Counted from the first letter of the stretch, positions 1-7,497 are shown. The stretch: 14,682 bases of DNA from Bacteroidaceae bacterium (GCA_024695315.1 JAILIJ010000144.1:1-14682); one strand, 5' to 3'. A program made the numbers and translations. The notes: generated from the letters alone by a model not told the origin.

Positions 1-154
1 GCAAGGTTTTTAACCGTATGATGGCAAAATATTCCAAGATGGTGCTAATAAACCTCTCAAACGCAAATATCATCGGGACTCGACCATGTCGGATGCTGAG
101 GTTATGGTTATCATGATTCTATTACATTGCTCCGGCTACAGAACTCTTTTCTAA
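1..154 (+). pseudogene. Transposase remnant (IS982-like), frameshifted and truncated
   Basis: Two frames join into one transposase-like N-terminal segment. Positions 3-38 read KVFNRMMAKYSK. After a one-base deletion near 38, positions 38-151 continue with DGANKPLKRKYHRDSTMSD and then AEVMVIMILLHCSGYRTLF, followed by a stop at 152-154. The 'MSDAEVMVIMILLHCSGYR' pattern resembles the N-terminal region of IS982-type transposases common in Bacteroidota, which I recognise by style rather than by alignment. The catalytic DDE part is absent, so this cannot be functional. The 5' part lies outside the window. The family call is tentative; a broken transposase is more certain than the family. Confidence 0.55.
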
Positions 155-238
155 ACAAATTCGTCGGGCTCTAGTTCATTTTAGCAATTTGTCAGCAGAG
201 CTTCGTAAATCCACTTTCTTTTTGTTAGTTGTGGAGAC

Positions 239-304
239 ACGAAATAATTACGAAGGACACACGAAGGTGAAACGAAGGTAATACGAAGGGTGCACGAACT
301 GACA
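239..304 (+). repeat. Degenerate 11-bp tandem array, ACGAAG type, six units
   Basis: Six consecutive 11-base units begin at 239, 250, 261, 272, 283 and 294. They are acgaaataatt, acgaaggacac, acgaaggtgaa, acgaaggtaat, acgaagggtgc and acgaactgaca. The first five bases (acgaa) are constant and the remainder varies. The 17-base stretch starting at 272 recurs exactly in a second array at 12026. The period is close to one turn of DNA, so the constant block sits on about the same face of the helix. Confidence 0.85.
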
Positions 305-574
305 TATTGCCTCATATTTCGAAAGGCATGAAACATTTTGTTTTTTTGGGGGGGACTGAACAAGAGTTTTTTTCTACATTAAATTAGCGTTATTTATTTG
401 CAAAAACGAAATGTACAAAAAAACAACAAAGTCTTGTTTCTTCTTTTATATTATGTTCGCTAAAATTTTGGCTCTTTAGCGCACCTTCATGCAGATCATT
501 TTATTCATCATTGCGGAACAATTTCTTCATTCCTACAGGGCAATTCTATGCCTATTGCGAAACAATCGTTAAAA

Positions 575-648
575 TCATTCAATGGTACGGTCGTATCACT
601 CAATGGTACAGTCATATCATTCAATGGTATGGTCGTACCATTGAATGA
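575..648. repeat. Three 21-bp tandem repeats ending in a 13-bp palindrome
   Basis: Units of 21 bases start at 575, 596 and 617. Each carries tca(t/c)tcaatggta near its start and differs from the others at only a few positions. The third unit runs into its own reverse complement: arm 617-629 (tcattcaatggta) and arm 636-648 (taccattgaatga) pair perfectly around a 6-base loop. Because 21 is divisible by three and the unit is palindromic, both strands stay open here, which creates spurious reading frames. Confidence 0.85.
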
Positions 649-796
649 TTCGGTAAATTCTTTCAGAATAATAGACCTATTCCTGCTGAACTTTACAAAA
701 AATGTTGCGCTCAAATGGAAAATTTATCCAGCATTAAGTGCCTCTCATCACAGCCTACAACTAAAAATGCTAACAGATCTTACTTGGTTAATCAAG

Positions 797-840
797 GTTT
801 GAGCAGTGTTTGAGCGGTGCACAAACATTGCTCAAACAAT
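797..840. repeat. Four 11-bp units, two direct then two inverted
   Basis: Units start at 797 (gtttgagcagt), 808 (gtttgagcggt), 819 (gcacaaacatt) and 830 (gctcaaacaat). The last two approximate the reverse complement of the first two, so the block is a dyad built from 11-base steps, with gtttgagc and gctcaaac as outer arms. It abuts the inverted-repeat arm at 840-860. Confidence 0.7.
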
Positions 841-860
841 TTGTACATTTCGTTTTTGCA

Positions 861-926
861 TCATTTAACGATACTTAAACGCTCATTAAATGTTCATTTA
901 ACAAGCATTTAAGTTCCATTAATTTA
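861..926 (+). repeat. Degenerate 11-bp tandem array, TCATTTAA type, six units
   Basis: Units start at 861, 872, 883, 894, 905 and 916: tcatttaacga, tacttaaacgc, tcattaaatgt, tcatttaacaa, gcatttaagtt and ccattaattta. The core cattTAA drifts but the 11-base step is kept without gaps. Its sequence is unrelated to the ACGAAG array at 239-304, yet the period is the same. It lies downstream of the terminator of the leftward genes. Confidence 0.65.
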
Positions 927-960
927 TTCGATATTTTTGATTTAAGAGACACTTATACGA

Positions 961-997
961 AAAAAGTCCGCAATGCCAATTTGTTGGCACTGCGGAC
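961..997 (-). terminator. Rho-independent terminator after the PatB-like gene
   Basis: The arms gtccgcaatgccaa (966-979) and ttggcactgcggac (984-997) pair over 14 bases with a single wobble, closed by a 4-base loop. On the leftward strand the stem is followed at once by a run of five T (961-965). It sits about 30 bases past the stop of the C-S lyase and ends the leftward gene block. Confidence 0.9.
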
Positions 998-1028
998 ACA
1001 AATAATTATTTCTATTGAAATTTTGTCT

Positions 1029-2213
1029 TTACTTTAATGACTCGACAGCTTCTCGAAGTTGTTCGAGCGCCTTACGAAGAACATGACGCTGAGTTCCTAC
1101 ATTAAGACGCATACATCCGCGTCCCTGCTCTCCAAACATCTCACCATCGTTAAGCGCAAGACGTGCTTTGTTGACAAATAAATCATTCAGAGCATCATGA
1201 TCAAGTCCGAGAGCTGTACAATCCAACCAAACGAGGAATGATGCCATAGGACGGATAGGCTTTATCTGTGGTATATATTCTCGGCAATAATCGATAACAA
1301 AGTCAATATTTCCCTCCACATACTTTACCATCTGCTGACGCCATTCTTCACCATTCTTAAATGCAGCACAAGTGGCTATGGCACAAAACATAGAAGCCTC
1401 ATTAAATTCACTTGCCTCGAGCCAAGAATAGAAGTCTTCACGCAACTTATCGTTTGGCACAACTGCCCAACTGCTCACGATTCCAGCTATATTAAATGTC
1501 TTTGAAGGTGCTGAGAATGTAATACTTATTTCTGCAGCCTCATCACTTACAGATGCAAATGGGATGTGCTTATGACCATATAATGCCATGTCACAATGTA
1601 TCTCGTCCGAGATTACAAGCAGGTTATGCTCCTTACAGAAATGAGCAAGCTTCTTCAATGTCTCCCAGTCCCAAGTAATTCCTACAGGGTTATGAGGATT
1701 GCAAAGAATAAGTAACTTACACTTATCATCACATACTTGCTCTAGATTTTCAAAATCCATTTCGTAGTAGCCGTCATCCTTCTTCTTGAGAGGATTCCAT
1801 ACTACCTCACGTTTGTTACCTTGAGGAGTAAGATAAAAAGGGTGATAAATTGGTGGCTGTACAATAACCTTCTCATCTTCCTTTACAAAATGGTTAATGA
1901 CGAAGCCAATACCCTTCACGATGCCCGGAATGTACGTAAGCCACTCAGGTTTAACCTCCCACTGGTGATGGTCATATATCCACTTAGCAACAGTAGGCCA
2001 CCAGTCTTTTGGGTCCTTAGTGTATCCGAAAAGACTATGTTCGAGTCTCTTCTTCAACGCATCAGTAATGAACTGCGGAGTTTCCCAATCCATGTCGGCC
2101 ACCCAAAGCGCAATAAGATCGTCACGTCCATAACGCTCCTTAAGAACGGCATGCTTAAAGTCACTTGACCCTGTCCTATCTACAGGTTTATCGAAATCAT
2201 ATATCATATCCAT
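1029..2213 (-). CDS. MalY/PatB-family PLP-dependent C-S lyase (cystathionine beta-lyase type)
   Basis: This is a fold-type I PLP aminotransferase-like enzyme of the MalY/PatB family. Characterised members cleave cystathionine or cysteine conjugates to pyruvate, ammonia and a thiol in the cytoplasm. Visible family features are the N-terminal IYDFDKPVDRTGSSDFKHA, VADMDWETP, the CNPHNPVG loop, SDEIHCD with its cofactor Asp, and SAPSKTFNIAG carrying the Schiff-base lysine (Lys238 counted from the start used here). The C-terminal NVGTQR supplies the substrate carboxylate-binding Arg. The length of 394 residues is normal. I place the start at the ATG at 2213. The frame extends nine bases further to a TTG at 2222, and a second ATG lies at 2207. 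It follows the response-regulator gene by about 70 bases and precedes a strong terminator, so it is probably the last gene of the block. The exact substrate cannot be read from the sequence. Confidence 0.9.
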   Translation of the reverse strand: MDMIYDFDKPVDRTGSSDFKHAVLKERYGRDDLIALWVADMDWETPQFITDALKKRLEHSLFGYTKDPKDWWPTVAKWIYDHHQWEVKPEWLTYIPGIVKGIGFVINHFVKEDEKVIVQPPIYHPFYLTPQGNKREVVWNPLKKKDDGYYEMDFENLEQVCDDKCKLLILCNPHNPVGITWDWETLKKLAHFCKEHNLLVISDEIHCDMALYGHKHIPFASVSDEAAEISITFSAPSKTFNIAGIVSSWAVVPNDKLREDFYSWLEASEFNEASMFCAIATCAAFKNGEEWRQQMVKYVEGNIDFVIDYCREYIPQIKPIRPMASFLVWLDCTALGLDHDALNDLFVNKARLALNDGEMFGEQGRGCMRLNVGTQRHVLRKALEQLREAVESLK

Positions 2214-2244
2214 TTTTTGCAATTAAAAATTGTTATTTATTTAA

Positions 2245-2255
2245 GTTTCGGAAGT
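2245..2255. promoter_or_regulatory. GTTTCGGAAGT motif upstream of the PatB-like gene
   Basis: The 11-mer gtttcggaagt lies 32 bases before the PatB-like ATG. The exact reverse complement occurs at 4321-4331 and a one-mismatch copy at 4233-4243, both upstream of the other PLP-enzyme gene. It is a candidate shared operator. Confidence 0.35.
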
Positions 2256-2284
2256 AATTAAAATCTGCATATTACAGCCATGCA

Positions 2285-2932
2285 TCAAATGTAATATTCC
2301 ACAAGATCGACGAGTCCAGATTTCAAAGCCCACTTCGTAGCTTCATATACAGTATTAACTCCCAGCTTACGGAAAATATTCTTCTTATGCGTCGTTATAG
2401 TATGAATACTTGAATTGCGTTCATAGGCTATCTCCTTCACAGACTTACCGGCTGCAATAAGTTTCAAAATGTCGACTTCAGACTTTGTGAGCTTCTCATC
2501 AAGACCTGAAGAAAGCGAAGGCGTAAGCAAGATATTTGTAATCTGATGACACAGATATCGGTCTCCCTTAGCAGCATAACTTATTGCAAGCTGAATCTCA
2601 TTTACGGTAGCATCCTTCAGAACCATACTGAAATTTCCTTCCACACTAAGACGTCGAATCAATGGTTCGCTAAGTTCTTCAGAGAACATAATCCAAGCAG
2701 CAGAATCGAATTTGACTGAAAGGTTAAGAAGGTCGTTCTGCGAGCCGATGTCAAAAGTCGTAATATCAATCACAACTATTCCCTCAGGTTCCTCTTTCAA
2801 AGCATTTATAAGCTCGAAACGGCTCCTGACATCTACCACAACGGCATCTTCGACCGTATTCATTATGACTTGTCGAATGCCTATTCTTGTGATATCTTGA
2901 TTATCTGCTATAAAAAATTTATATCTTCCCAT
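2285..2932 (-). CDS. NarL/LuxR-type response regulator transcription factor
   Basis: This 215-residue protein is predicted to have an N-terminal receiver domain (about 1-125) and a C-terminal LuxR-type helix-turn-helix (about 148-205: LTKSEVDILKLIAAGKSVKE, then SSIHTITTHKKNIFRKLGV). The receiver keeps Asp10 and Asp13 of the acidic pocket, Asp56 as the likely phosphoacceptor (VVIDIT), Ser84 and Lys106, so phosphorylation is plausible. No histidine kinase lies in the window, making it an orphan regulator here. It is sandwiched between two PLP enzymes, with gaps of about 60-70 bases on each side. It is an obvious candidate regulator for the neighbouring C-S lyase and uptake genes, but its target is not shown. 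A TAnnTTTG element lies only nine bases upstream of the ATG. Confidence 0.88.
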   Translation of the reverse strand: MGRYKFFIADNQDITRIGIRQVIMNTVEDAVVVDVRSRFELINALKEEPEGIVVIDITTFDIGSQNDLLNLSVKFDSAAWIMFSEELSEPLIRRLSVEGNFSMVLKDATVNEIQLAISYAAKGDRYLCHQITNILLTPSLSSGLDEKLTKSEVDILKLIAAGKSVKEIAYERNSSIHTITTHKKNIFRKLGVNTVYEATKWALKSGLVDLVEYYI

Positions 2933-2940
2933 TCTGCACG

Positions 2941-2948
2941 CAAAGATA
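2941..2948 (-). promoter_or_regulatory. Bacteroidota -7 element before the response regulator
   Basis: Read leftward, this is TATCTTTG, an exact TAnnTTTG match, followed by C. A start site about 7 bases downstream would fall near 2934, leaving roughly two bases before the ATG at 2932, so the message would be almost leaderless. I see no good TTTG at the -33 spacing (2968-2971 reads ctgt on the leftward strand). Confidence 0.5.
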
Positions 2949-2995
2949 AAGAAAATAAATCATGTAAACAGTAATAAATAAACAGTTATTATAAG

Positions 2996-4168
2996 TCAGC
3001 CTAAACTATTTTTTATATCGTCATAAATATCTTCCACATCCTCGAGTCCAACGGACAATCTCACCGTAGTAGGCAAAACGTCCATTTTAGCCTTTTCAGT
3101 ATGCGTAAAATTTCCAAATATGGTACTATATGGATGTATTGCCAATGTCTTATTATCAAACAGATTTGTAGCCCTATGTACAAGTTGAAGTCTATTTATA
3201 AACCTATAGCAAGCCTCTATATTCTCCAAATCGATAGTAATCATACATCCTGCGGACTGTCCAAACTGCTTCATGGCAATATCGTGATATGGATGATCAG
3301 GCAATCCGACATAATTCACTTTCTTAATGCCTGGAGTTTTGCTCAATTTCCGTGCCAGTAGAAGTGCATTTCTTGCCTGCATTTCATAACGGGCATGTAG
3401 TGTCTCAAGCCCTAGAGTCTGCATATAGGCTGCATGAGGAGACATATAATTACCAACATTGAAAAGCAATTCAAAACGAATACGCTCGTTGACAATCGGA
3501 AATGTCCCGTAATCAATAACAAGTCCTCCAAGTGACGTTGCACCACCAGAAATGTACTTTGTGCTTGACACTACCTCAACATCGACTCCAAGCTCCCTGG
3601 CGCTAAACTCCGTAAAAGGTATCATTGTCGTATCTGCAATCAACGGAATATTGTGTTCATGAGCAATGTCTGCCAGAGCCATGAGATTGGCAACCTCAAG
3701 TTGTGGATTAGTTATTATTTCTAGATAAATACAACAAGAGTCATCATCAACGGCATTTCGTACTGCATCTATATCGGTCAAATCTACACTATGACAACCG
3801 ATACCAAATCTTCTGAAAGTTTTATTTATAAGGGCTACAGTGTTGCCAAATAAATGGTTACTCGTCACTATGTTCTTTCCTTGTTCTGCAAACACAATTA
3901 ATGCATCATGAATAGCAGCCATTCCAGAACATAGCGCAAACACATTAGCAGCTCCCGTCAAAGCCTTGACCTTATCCTCAAAATACGTAACTGTTGGGTT
4001 CATCACACGGCTATAATCTGGCGCTAAGACCTTACCTGTAAAAGCATCTGCCATGTCACTTGCTGTTTCAAATTCAAATGCTGCCGTATGGTAAACCGGC
4101 ATACTTAAAGAACCATATACATCCTTCCTACAAAATGGAGTATCAATTGCAATTGTCTGTTTTTTCAT
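2996..4168 (-). CDS. Cys/Met-metabolism PLP enzyme (cystathionine gamma-synthase/lyase superfamily)
   Basis: This 390-residue protein of the Cys/Met metabolism PLP family includes cystathionine gamma-synthase, cystathionine gamma-lyase, methionine gamma-lyase and O-acetylhomoserine sulfhydrylase. Visible features are YSRVMNPTV (Tyr52 and Arg54, which contact the PLP phosphate from the neighbouring subunit), CSGMAAIHDAL, LEIITNPQ, ADTT with Asp179 at the pyridine nitrogen, SSTKYISGGATSLGG with Schiff-base Lys204, and a C-terminal TVRLSVGLED with the substrate-carboxylate Arg. The usual 'KYxxGH' after the lysine is KYISGG here, closest in style to sulfhydrylase-type members, but I cannot assign the reaction. 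The start ATG at 4168 gives a normal N-terminus. It lies 203 bases after the SusC stop and 63 bases before the regulator gene. Confidence 0.88.
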   Translation of the reverse strand: MKKQTIAIDTPFCRKDVYGSLSMPVYHTAAFEFETASDMADAFTGKVLAPDYSRVMNPTVTYFEDKVKALTGAANVFALCSGMAAIHDALIVFAEQGKNIVTSNHLFGNTVALINKTFRRFGIGCHSVDLTDIDAVRNAVDDDSCCIYLEIITNPQLEVANLMALADIAHEHNIPLIADTTMIPFTEFSARELGVDVEVVSSTKYISGGATSLGGLVIDYGTFPIVNERIRFELLFNVGNYMSPHAAYMQTLGLETLHARYEMQARNALLLARKLSKTPGIKKVNYVGLPDHPYHDIAMKQFGQSAGCMITIDLENIEACYRFINRLQLVHRATNLFDNKTLAIHPYSTIFGNFTHTEKAKMDVLPTTVRLSVGLEDVEDIYDDIKNSLG

Positions 4169-4188
4169 ACTATAAATTTCAATTACGT

Positions 4189-4196
4189 CAAATATA
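4189..4196 (-). promoter_or_regulatory. Possible -7 element before the Cys/Met PLP gene
   Basis: Read leftward this is TATATTTG, matching TAnnTTTG, 20 bases upstream of the ATG at 4168. There is no TTTG at the expected -33 position. A repeated motif (gtttcgcaagt, 4233-4243) lies just upstream. It may give the PLP-enzyme genes their own transcript, separate from SusC. Confidence 0.4.
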
Positions 4197-4232
4197 AAAT
4201 GTAAGCTTAAATACTATAAAAATATCACTTAA

Positions 4233-4331
4233 GTTTCGCAAGTTAGTCAAAAGCCTCACTTGTAGTAAGTAAAAATCAGTTATATTGGATATACAACTTC
4301 ATTTTTACGACTTTATAACAACTTCCGAAAC
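4233..4331. promoter_or_regulatory. Two inverted copies of the GTTTCGGAAGT motif between susC-like and PLP genes
   Basis: gtttcgcaagt at 4233-4243 and acttccgaaac at 4321-4331 are oppositely oriented copies, about 88 bases centre to centre, in the 203-base gap. Flanking bases also agree in part (ttaag before, t at the end). No terminator hairpin is evident after the SusC-like stop, so read-through into the PLP gene is possible. Confidence 0.35.
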
Positions 4332-4371
4332 CTTAAAAAATAATATATCTCTTTTTCAAAAATTATAAACT

Positions 4372-7300
4372 TTAGAATGAAAGTTTGCAACCAAATGTGA
4401 AACTACGTGAATTTGGATAGTTTCCCTTGTCTACTCCCCCACTTACCTCAGGATCATAACCAGAATATCCTGTTATGGTGAATAAGTTAGATGCTGTAGC
4501 CGACAGGCGTATAGAACCTTTTATAAAACGTAGAGGAAACGTATATCCAACAGATAAAGTCTTTAAGCGAATGTAATCTGTTGACTCTATATAACGACTA
4601 TCAACATACGCTGTCATTGGGCGTACAGAGGATACGGCCACCACATCGCTTGCATTTGTTGCTGTCCAGGAATTTAGCAAGTCAACTGACACATTGTAAG
4701 AGTCGCTTGCGAGTTCAAGACGGCGACGCAACATATTATATACGCTTCCGCCACTCGTACCCTGAATGACAACAGAAGCATCAAGGCGTCTCCATGTATA
4801 CGAAGAGTTAAATCCGAAAGTATAATCAGGCAAAGAATGTCCCAATTCCACACGGTCGTTTTGTGTAATCTTGCCATCATCGTCCACATCCACAAACTTA
4901 GCATCACCAGGCTCTAAAGTTGAGCCCCCAATAGTTGGTAAAGCGCTTACATCCTCATCACTCTGCACCACTCCGTCAAAGAGAAGTCCAAAATAAGTAC
5001 CAACCGATTCACCCTTTATATGCCTATAATACGACTCATCAGCATCAAGATATTCTCTTCCCTCGCCAATATTTGTAAATTCATTATGATTATATGCAAC
5101 AAATGCACTTAACTCTAAATTCTGCTTACGTTTATGAATAGGATTATAACCTACCATAAATTCAAATCCACGATTCACAACATTACCAATATTAGCCGTG
5201 TAAGAAGACACTCCAGTAAGAGCCACATCGGAAGGAACAGTAAGAATCAGATCATTCGTTTTCTTATAATACCAATCCCCAACAAAAGTCCATTTGCCAT
5301 TAAAAAGTGATAGGTCAAAACCAGTATTAAAACTCATGGTAGTTTCCCATTTTAGGTCTTCATTAGCCGCATTACTTACAGTTGTGACCGATGTTCCCGA
5401 AAGTGAAGTCTTCTTATAGGTCTGAACCGACAGATTATCTCCTATTTCCTGATTTCCTACAGTTCCTATGCTCGCTCTTATTTTCAGTCCATCAAGCCAC
5501 TTCTCTTTTGCATCCAGAAACGGTTCTTTATCGACATTCCAGCTAAGTCCCAAAGATGGAAATACTCCCCAATTGTGTCCATTAGCAAACTTACTCGATC
5601 TGTCAGCACGAACAGTAGCCGTAGCATTATATCTATCCAATAACGTGTAGTTTACCCTTGCAATAGCAGAATATAAATCAGAATGCGAAATTGAAGAAAT
5701 TGGCTTAGTTGCATTAATGCCATTTCCTGCCTCTAAATCGTACACCCCAAGGCTATTATTACTGAATCCATAATTCCATGCCATTAGATTTGTTTTCTCT
5801 GTATTCTGATATGTAAAACCAACTAAAGCATTAATGAAATTCGCATTATTGATTTGCTTTGAATAATCCGCAGTATATTCCTGTTGCTGGGCGACCAATC
5901 TTCGCTTCACAATACTTCCTATTCCTCCGACAGCCATACCCAAAGCCGTATTCTCTGGGGCATATAGATTTTGAGTGTAGTTTTCCACATCAAATCCCAA
6001 ACTTGCTTTTAATACAAAATCAGGAGTTATCTCGTATTTAAGAAACATATTTCCCAATATATCATCACTAATACTCTTCGCCGTTGTACTTTCTAAGTCA
6101 TGTACTGGATTTGCAGAAGTTGACCCACTCTTGAAATAAAGATATTCGTATGGATTTGTGAAATTATACGATCCATCAGAAGCATACACGCTAACTGTAG
6201 GCGGCATAATAAGAGCGTACACCAATGAATTTGTAATTCCTCCCTGAAAAGGACTACCATTATATGTTACGGCAGAAGAAGATGATAGGCCTTGCTGCTC
6301 GCCTCTTGACACATTAGCCATAACTCCAGCAGTAAGTCCTGGCTTTACTAATCTTTCAAAATTTAACCTTCCACCTTTACGTAAATAACCAGTATTTCTA
6401 ACAATACCTTCTTGATTAACATTATTCAGGCTTATACTGTATCGTGTTTTTGTATCTCCACCAGAAATGTTTATGTTGTGGCTATTCGTAATAGCTGTTC
6501 GCAAAACAGCATCCTGCCAATCTGTTCCTTCCCCAAGTGCTTCAATTTGTTCATCGGAAAATCCTTCTTTATTATAAAAATACGTTTTCTGAAATTCGGC
6601 AAACTGTTTTGCATTCAAGACATCAAGTTTCTTAGATGTGTTAGCTATCGTTAGCGAATAATCATAACTTATCTGAGCGTTATCACGCTCCCCTTTCTTT
6701 GTAGTTACTATTATCACTCCATTGGCACCTCGACTACCATAAATAGCTGTAGCACTCACATCCTTGAGTATTTCTACACTTTCGATGTCATTAGGATTGA
6801 TAAGGGATAGCGGACTTATGCCTCCTTCCACTCCAACACCCTTTACTCCAGAATCAAGACTTCCCCCTTCCTTGTAATATATTACGCCATCAATAACATA
6901 TAATGGATCGTTACTGGCATTTACGGAATTTCCACCACGGATACGGATATTGCTCGCTGCGCCAGGTTGCGAATTTGTAGTTACGTTAACGCCAGGAATA
7001 GTACCCGTCAGAATATTCTCAAAAGAAGGTGATGGGGAATTAGATATTATGTCCTTCCCAAGTGTCGTTACCGCTCCTGTTAACTGAGTGCGCTTCTGCG
7101 AACCATATCCTACAACGACCACATCATTTAGAAAAGATCGTTTTTCATTTAGCGTAATACTTACAGACTCTTCGTCGTCATAAACGATAAGTGAGCGAGC
7201 AGAATATCCAGTAAAAGACACATTCAATTTAACAGGCAACTTTGCCACATCAATACTAAACTCACCTTCATAATTTGTTACCACTCCCTTAGTCTTATCC

Positions 7301-7434
7301 GCTGTATAAACTGTGGCGCCGATAATCGTTTCACCTGTTCGGGAATCTACCACCTTTCCCGATATTGTCTGAGCATCTAACTTTCCGATTTCAAAAAACA
7401 AAGATGCAATTATAACTAAAAACTTTCTTTTCAT
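4372..7434 (-). CDS. SusC/RagA-family TonB-dependent outer-membrane receptor
   Basis: This large outer-membrane transporter would import a ligand using TonB energy together with a SusD-like surface lipoprotein. From the ATG at 7434 it has a signal peptide (MKRKFLVIIASLFFEIGKLDAQ), then a carboxypeptidase-regulatory-like beta-sandwich (about 24-98). The SusC signature DVVVVGYGSQKRTQLTGAV follows (about 104-122), then the plug domain (to about 248) with PLYVIDGVIY and ILKDVSATAIYGSRGANGVI, then a long barrel ending in Phe (FTFGCKLSF). The length of 1020 residues is typical. The frame also opens at an ATG at 7467, but the signal peptide and a purine-rich tract before 7434 favour the shorter start. 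It lies just downstream of the periplasmic binding protein gene (about 63 bases) with no promoter between, so they are probably cotranscribed. Its SusD partner is not adjacent but 2.5 kb upstream. Confidence 0.95.
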   Translation of the reverse strand: MKRKFLVIIASLFFEIGKLDAQTISGKVVDSRTGETIIGATVYTADKTKGVVTNYEGEFSIDVAKLPVKLNVSFTGYSARSLIVYDDEESVSITLNEKRSFLNDVVVVGYGSQKRTQLTGAVTTLGKDIISNSPSPSFENILTGTIPGVNVTTNSQPGAASNIRIRGGNSVNASNDPLYVIDGVIYYKEGGSLDSGVKGVGVEGGISPLSLINPNDIESVEILKDVSATAIYGSRGANGVIIVTTKKGERDNAQISYDYSLTIANTSKKLDVLNAKQFAEFQKTYFYNKEGFSDEQIEALGEGTDWQDAVLRTAITNSHNINISGGDTKTRYSISLNNVNQEGIVRNTGYLRKGGRLNFERLVKPGLTAGVMANVSRGEQQGLSSSSAVTYNGSPFQGGITNSLVYALIMPPTVSVYASDGSYNFTNPYEYLYFKSGSTSANPVHDLESTTAKSISDDILGNMFLKYEITPDFVLKASLGFDVENYTQNLYAPENTALGMAVGGIGSIVKRRLVAQQQEYTADYSKQINNANFINALVGFTYQNTEKTNLMAWNYGFSNNSLGVYDLEAGNGINATKPISSISHSDLYSAIARVNYTLLDRYNATATVRADRSSKFANGHNWGVFPSLGLSWNVDKEPFLDAKEKWLDGLKIRASIGTVGNQEIGDNLSVQTYKKTSLSGTSVTTVSNAANEDLKWETTMSFNTGFDLSLFNGKWTFVGDWYYKKTNDLILTVPSDVALTGVSSYTANIGNVVNRGFEFMVGYNPIHKRKQNLELSAFVAYNHNEFTNIGEGREYLDADESYYRHIKGESVGTYFGLLFDGVVQSDEDVSALPTIGGSTLEPGDAKFVDVDDDGKITQNDRVELGHSLPDYTFGFNSSYTWRRLDASVVIQGTSGGSVYNMLRRRLELASDSYNVSVDLLNSWTATNASDVVAVSSVRPMTAYVDSRYIESTDYIRLKTLSVGYTFPLRFIKGSIRLSATASNLFTITGYSGYDPEVSGGVDKGNYPNSRSFTFGCKLSF

Positions 7435-7497
7435 ATCTCTTTTCTCTTTTTCAAAAAAAACATTCAAGTGTAAGTAAGAATTATTGGTAAATTCGCT

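Larger units (their letters stand above)
399..860. repeat. 21-bp perfect inverted repeats bounding a 462-bp segment
   Basis: The 21 bases at 399-419 (starting tgcaaaaacg, ending atgtacaaa) are the exact reverse complement of those at 840-860 (starting tttgtacatt, ending gtttttgca). The match stops sharply at both ends, with weaker outward similarity beyond it. The segment between contains the 21-bp palindromic repeats and half of the 11-bp arrays but no gene. It could be a small non-autonomous mobile element, a pair of protein-binding sites or an ancient inversion. No clear target-site duplication is visible. Confidence 0.6.
155..1028. other. Gene-free intergenic region rich in short phased repeats
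   Basis: I see no convincing gene in these roughly 870 bases. The open frames here are short, lack a clear start context and overlap repeats on both strands. The region contains an 11-bp array (239-304), one arm of a 21-bp inverted repeat (399-419), a small inverted repeat (cgctaaa at 458-464 and tttagcg at 475-481), a palindromic 21-bp tandem array (575-648), a mixed-orientation 11-bp array (797-840), the other inverted-repeat arm (840-860), another 11-bp array (861-926) and a terminator (966-997). The density of period-10.5-like repeats is unusual for a spacer. Confidence 0.7.

Noticed and set aside
239..304. CRISPR array
   Set aside because: Repeats are 11 bases with no unique spacers of 25-40 bases, and no cas genes are present. 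The same reasoning applies to the arrays at 861-926, 11871-11960 and 12004-12058.
181..363. Short leftward open frame overlapping the ACGAAG array
   Set aside because: It is a 60-residue frame across an 11-bp array, with low-complexity composition, no start context and no recognisable motif.
508..802. Overlapping small open frames on both strands across the 21-bp repeats as protein genes
   Set aside because: The repeat unit is palindromic and a multiple of three, which keeps both strands open by itself. There is no promoter, no ribosome site and no family resemblance outside the repeat.
2214..2222. TTG at 2222 as the start of the PatB-like gene
   Set aside because: An ATG three codons later gives the usual N-terminus for the family, and nothing favours the rare codon.
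7435..7467. Upstream ATG at 7467 as the start of the susC-like gene
   Set aside because: It would place a charged 11-residue tail before the signal peptide. The ATG at 7434 starts directly at the signal sequence.
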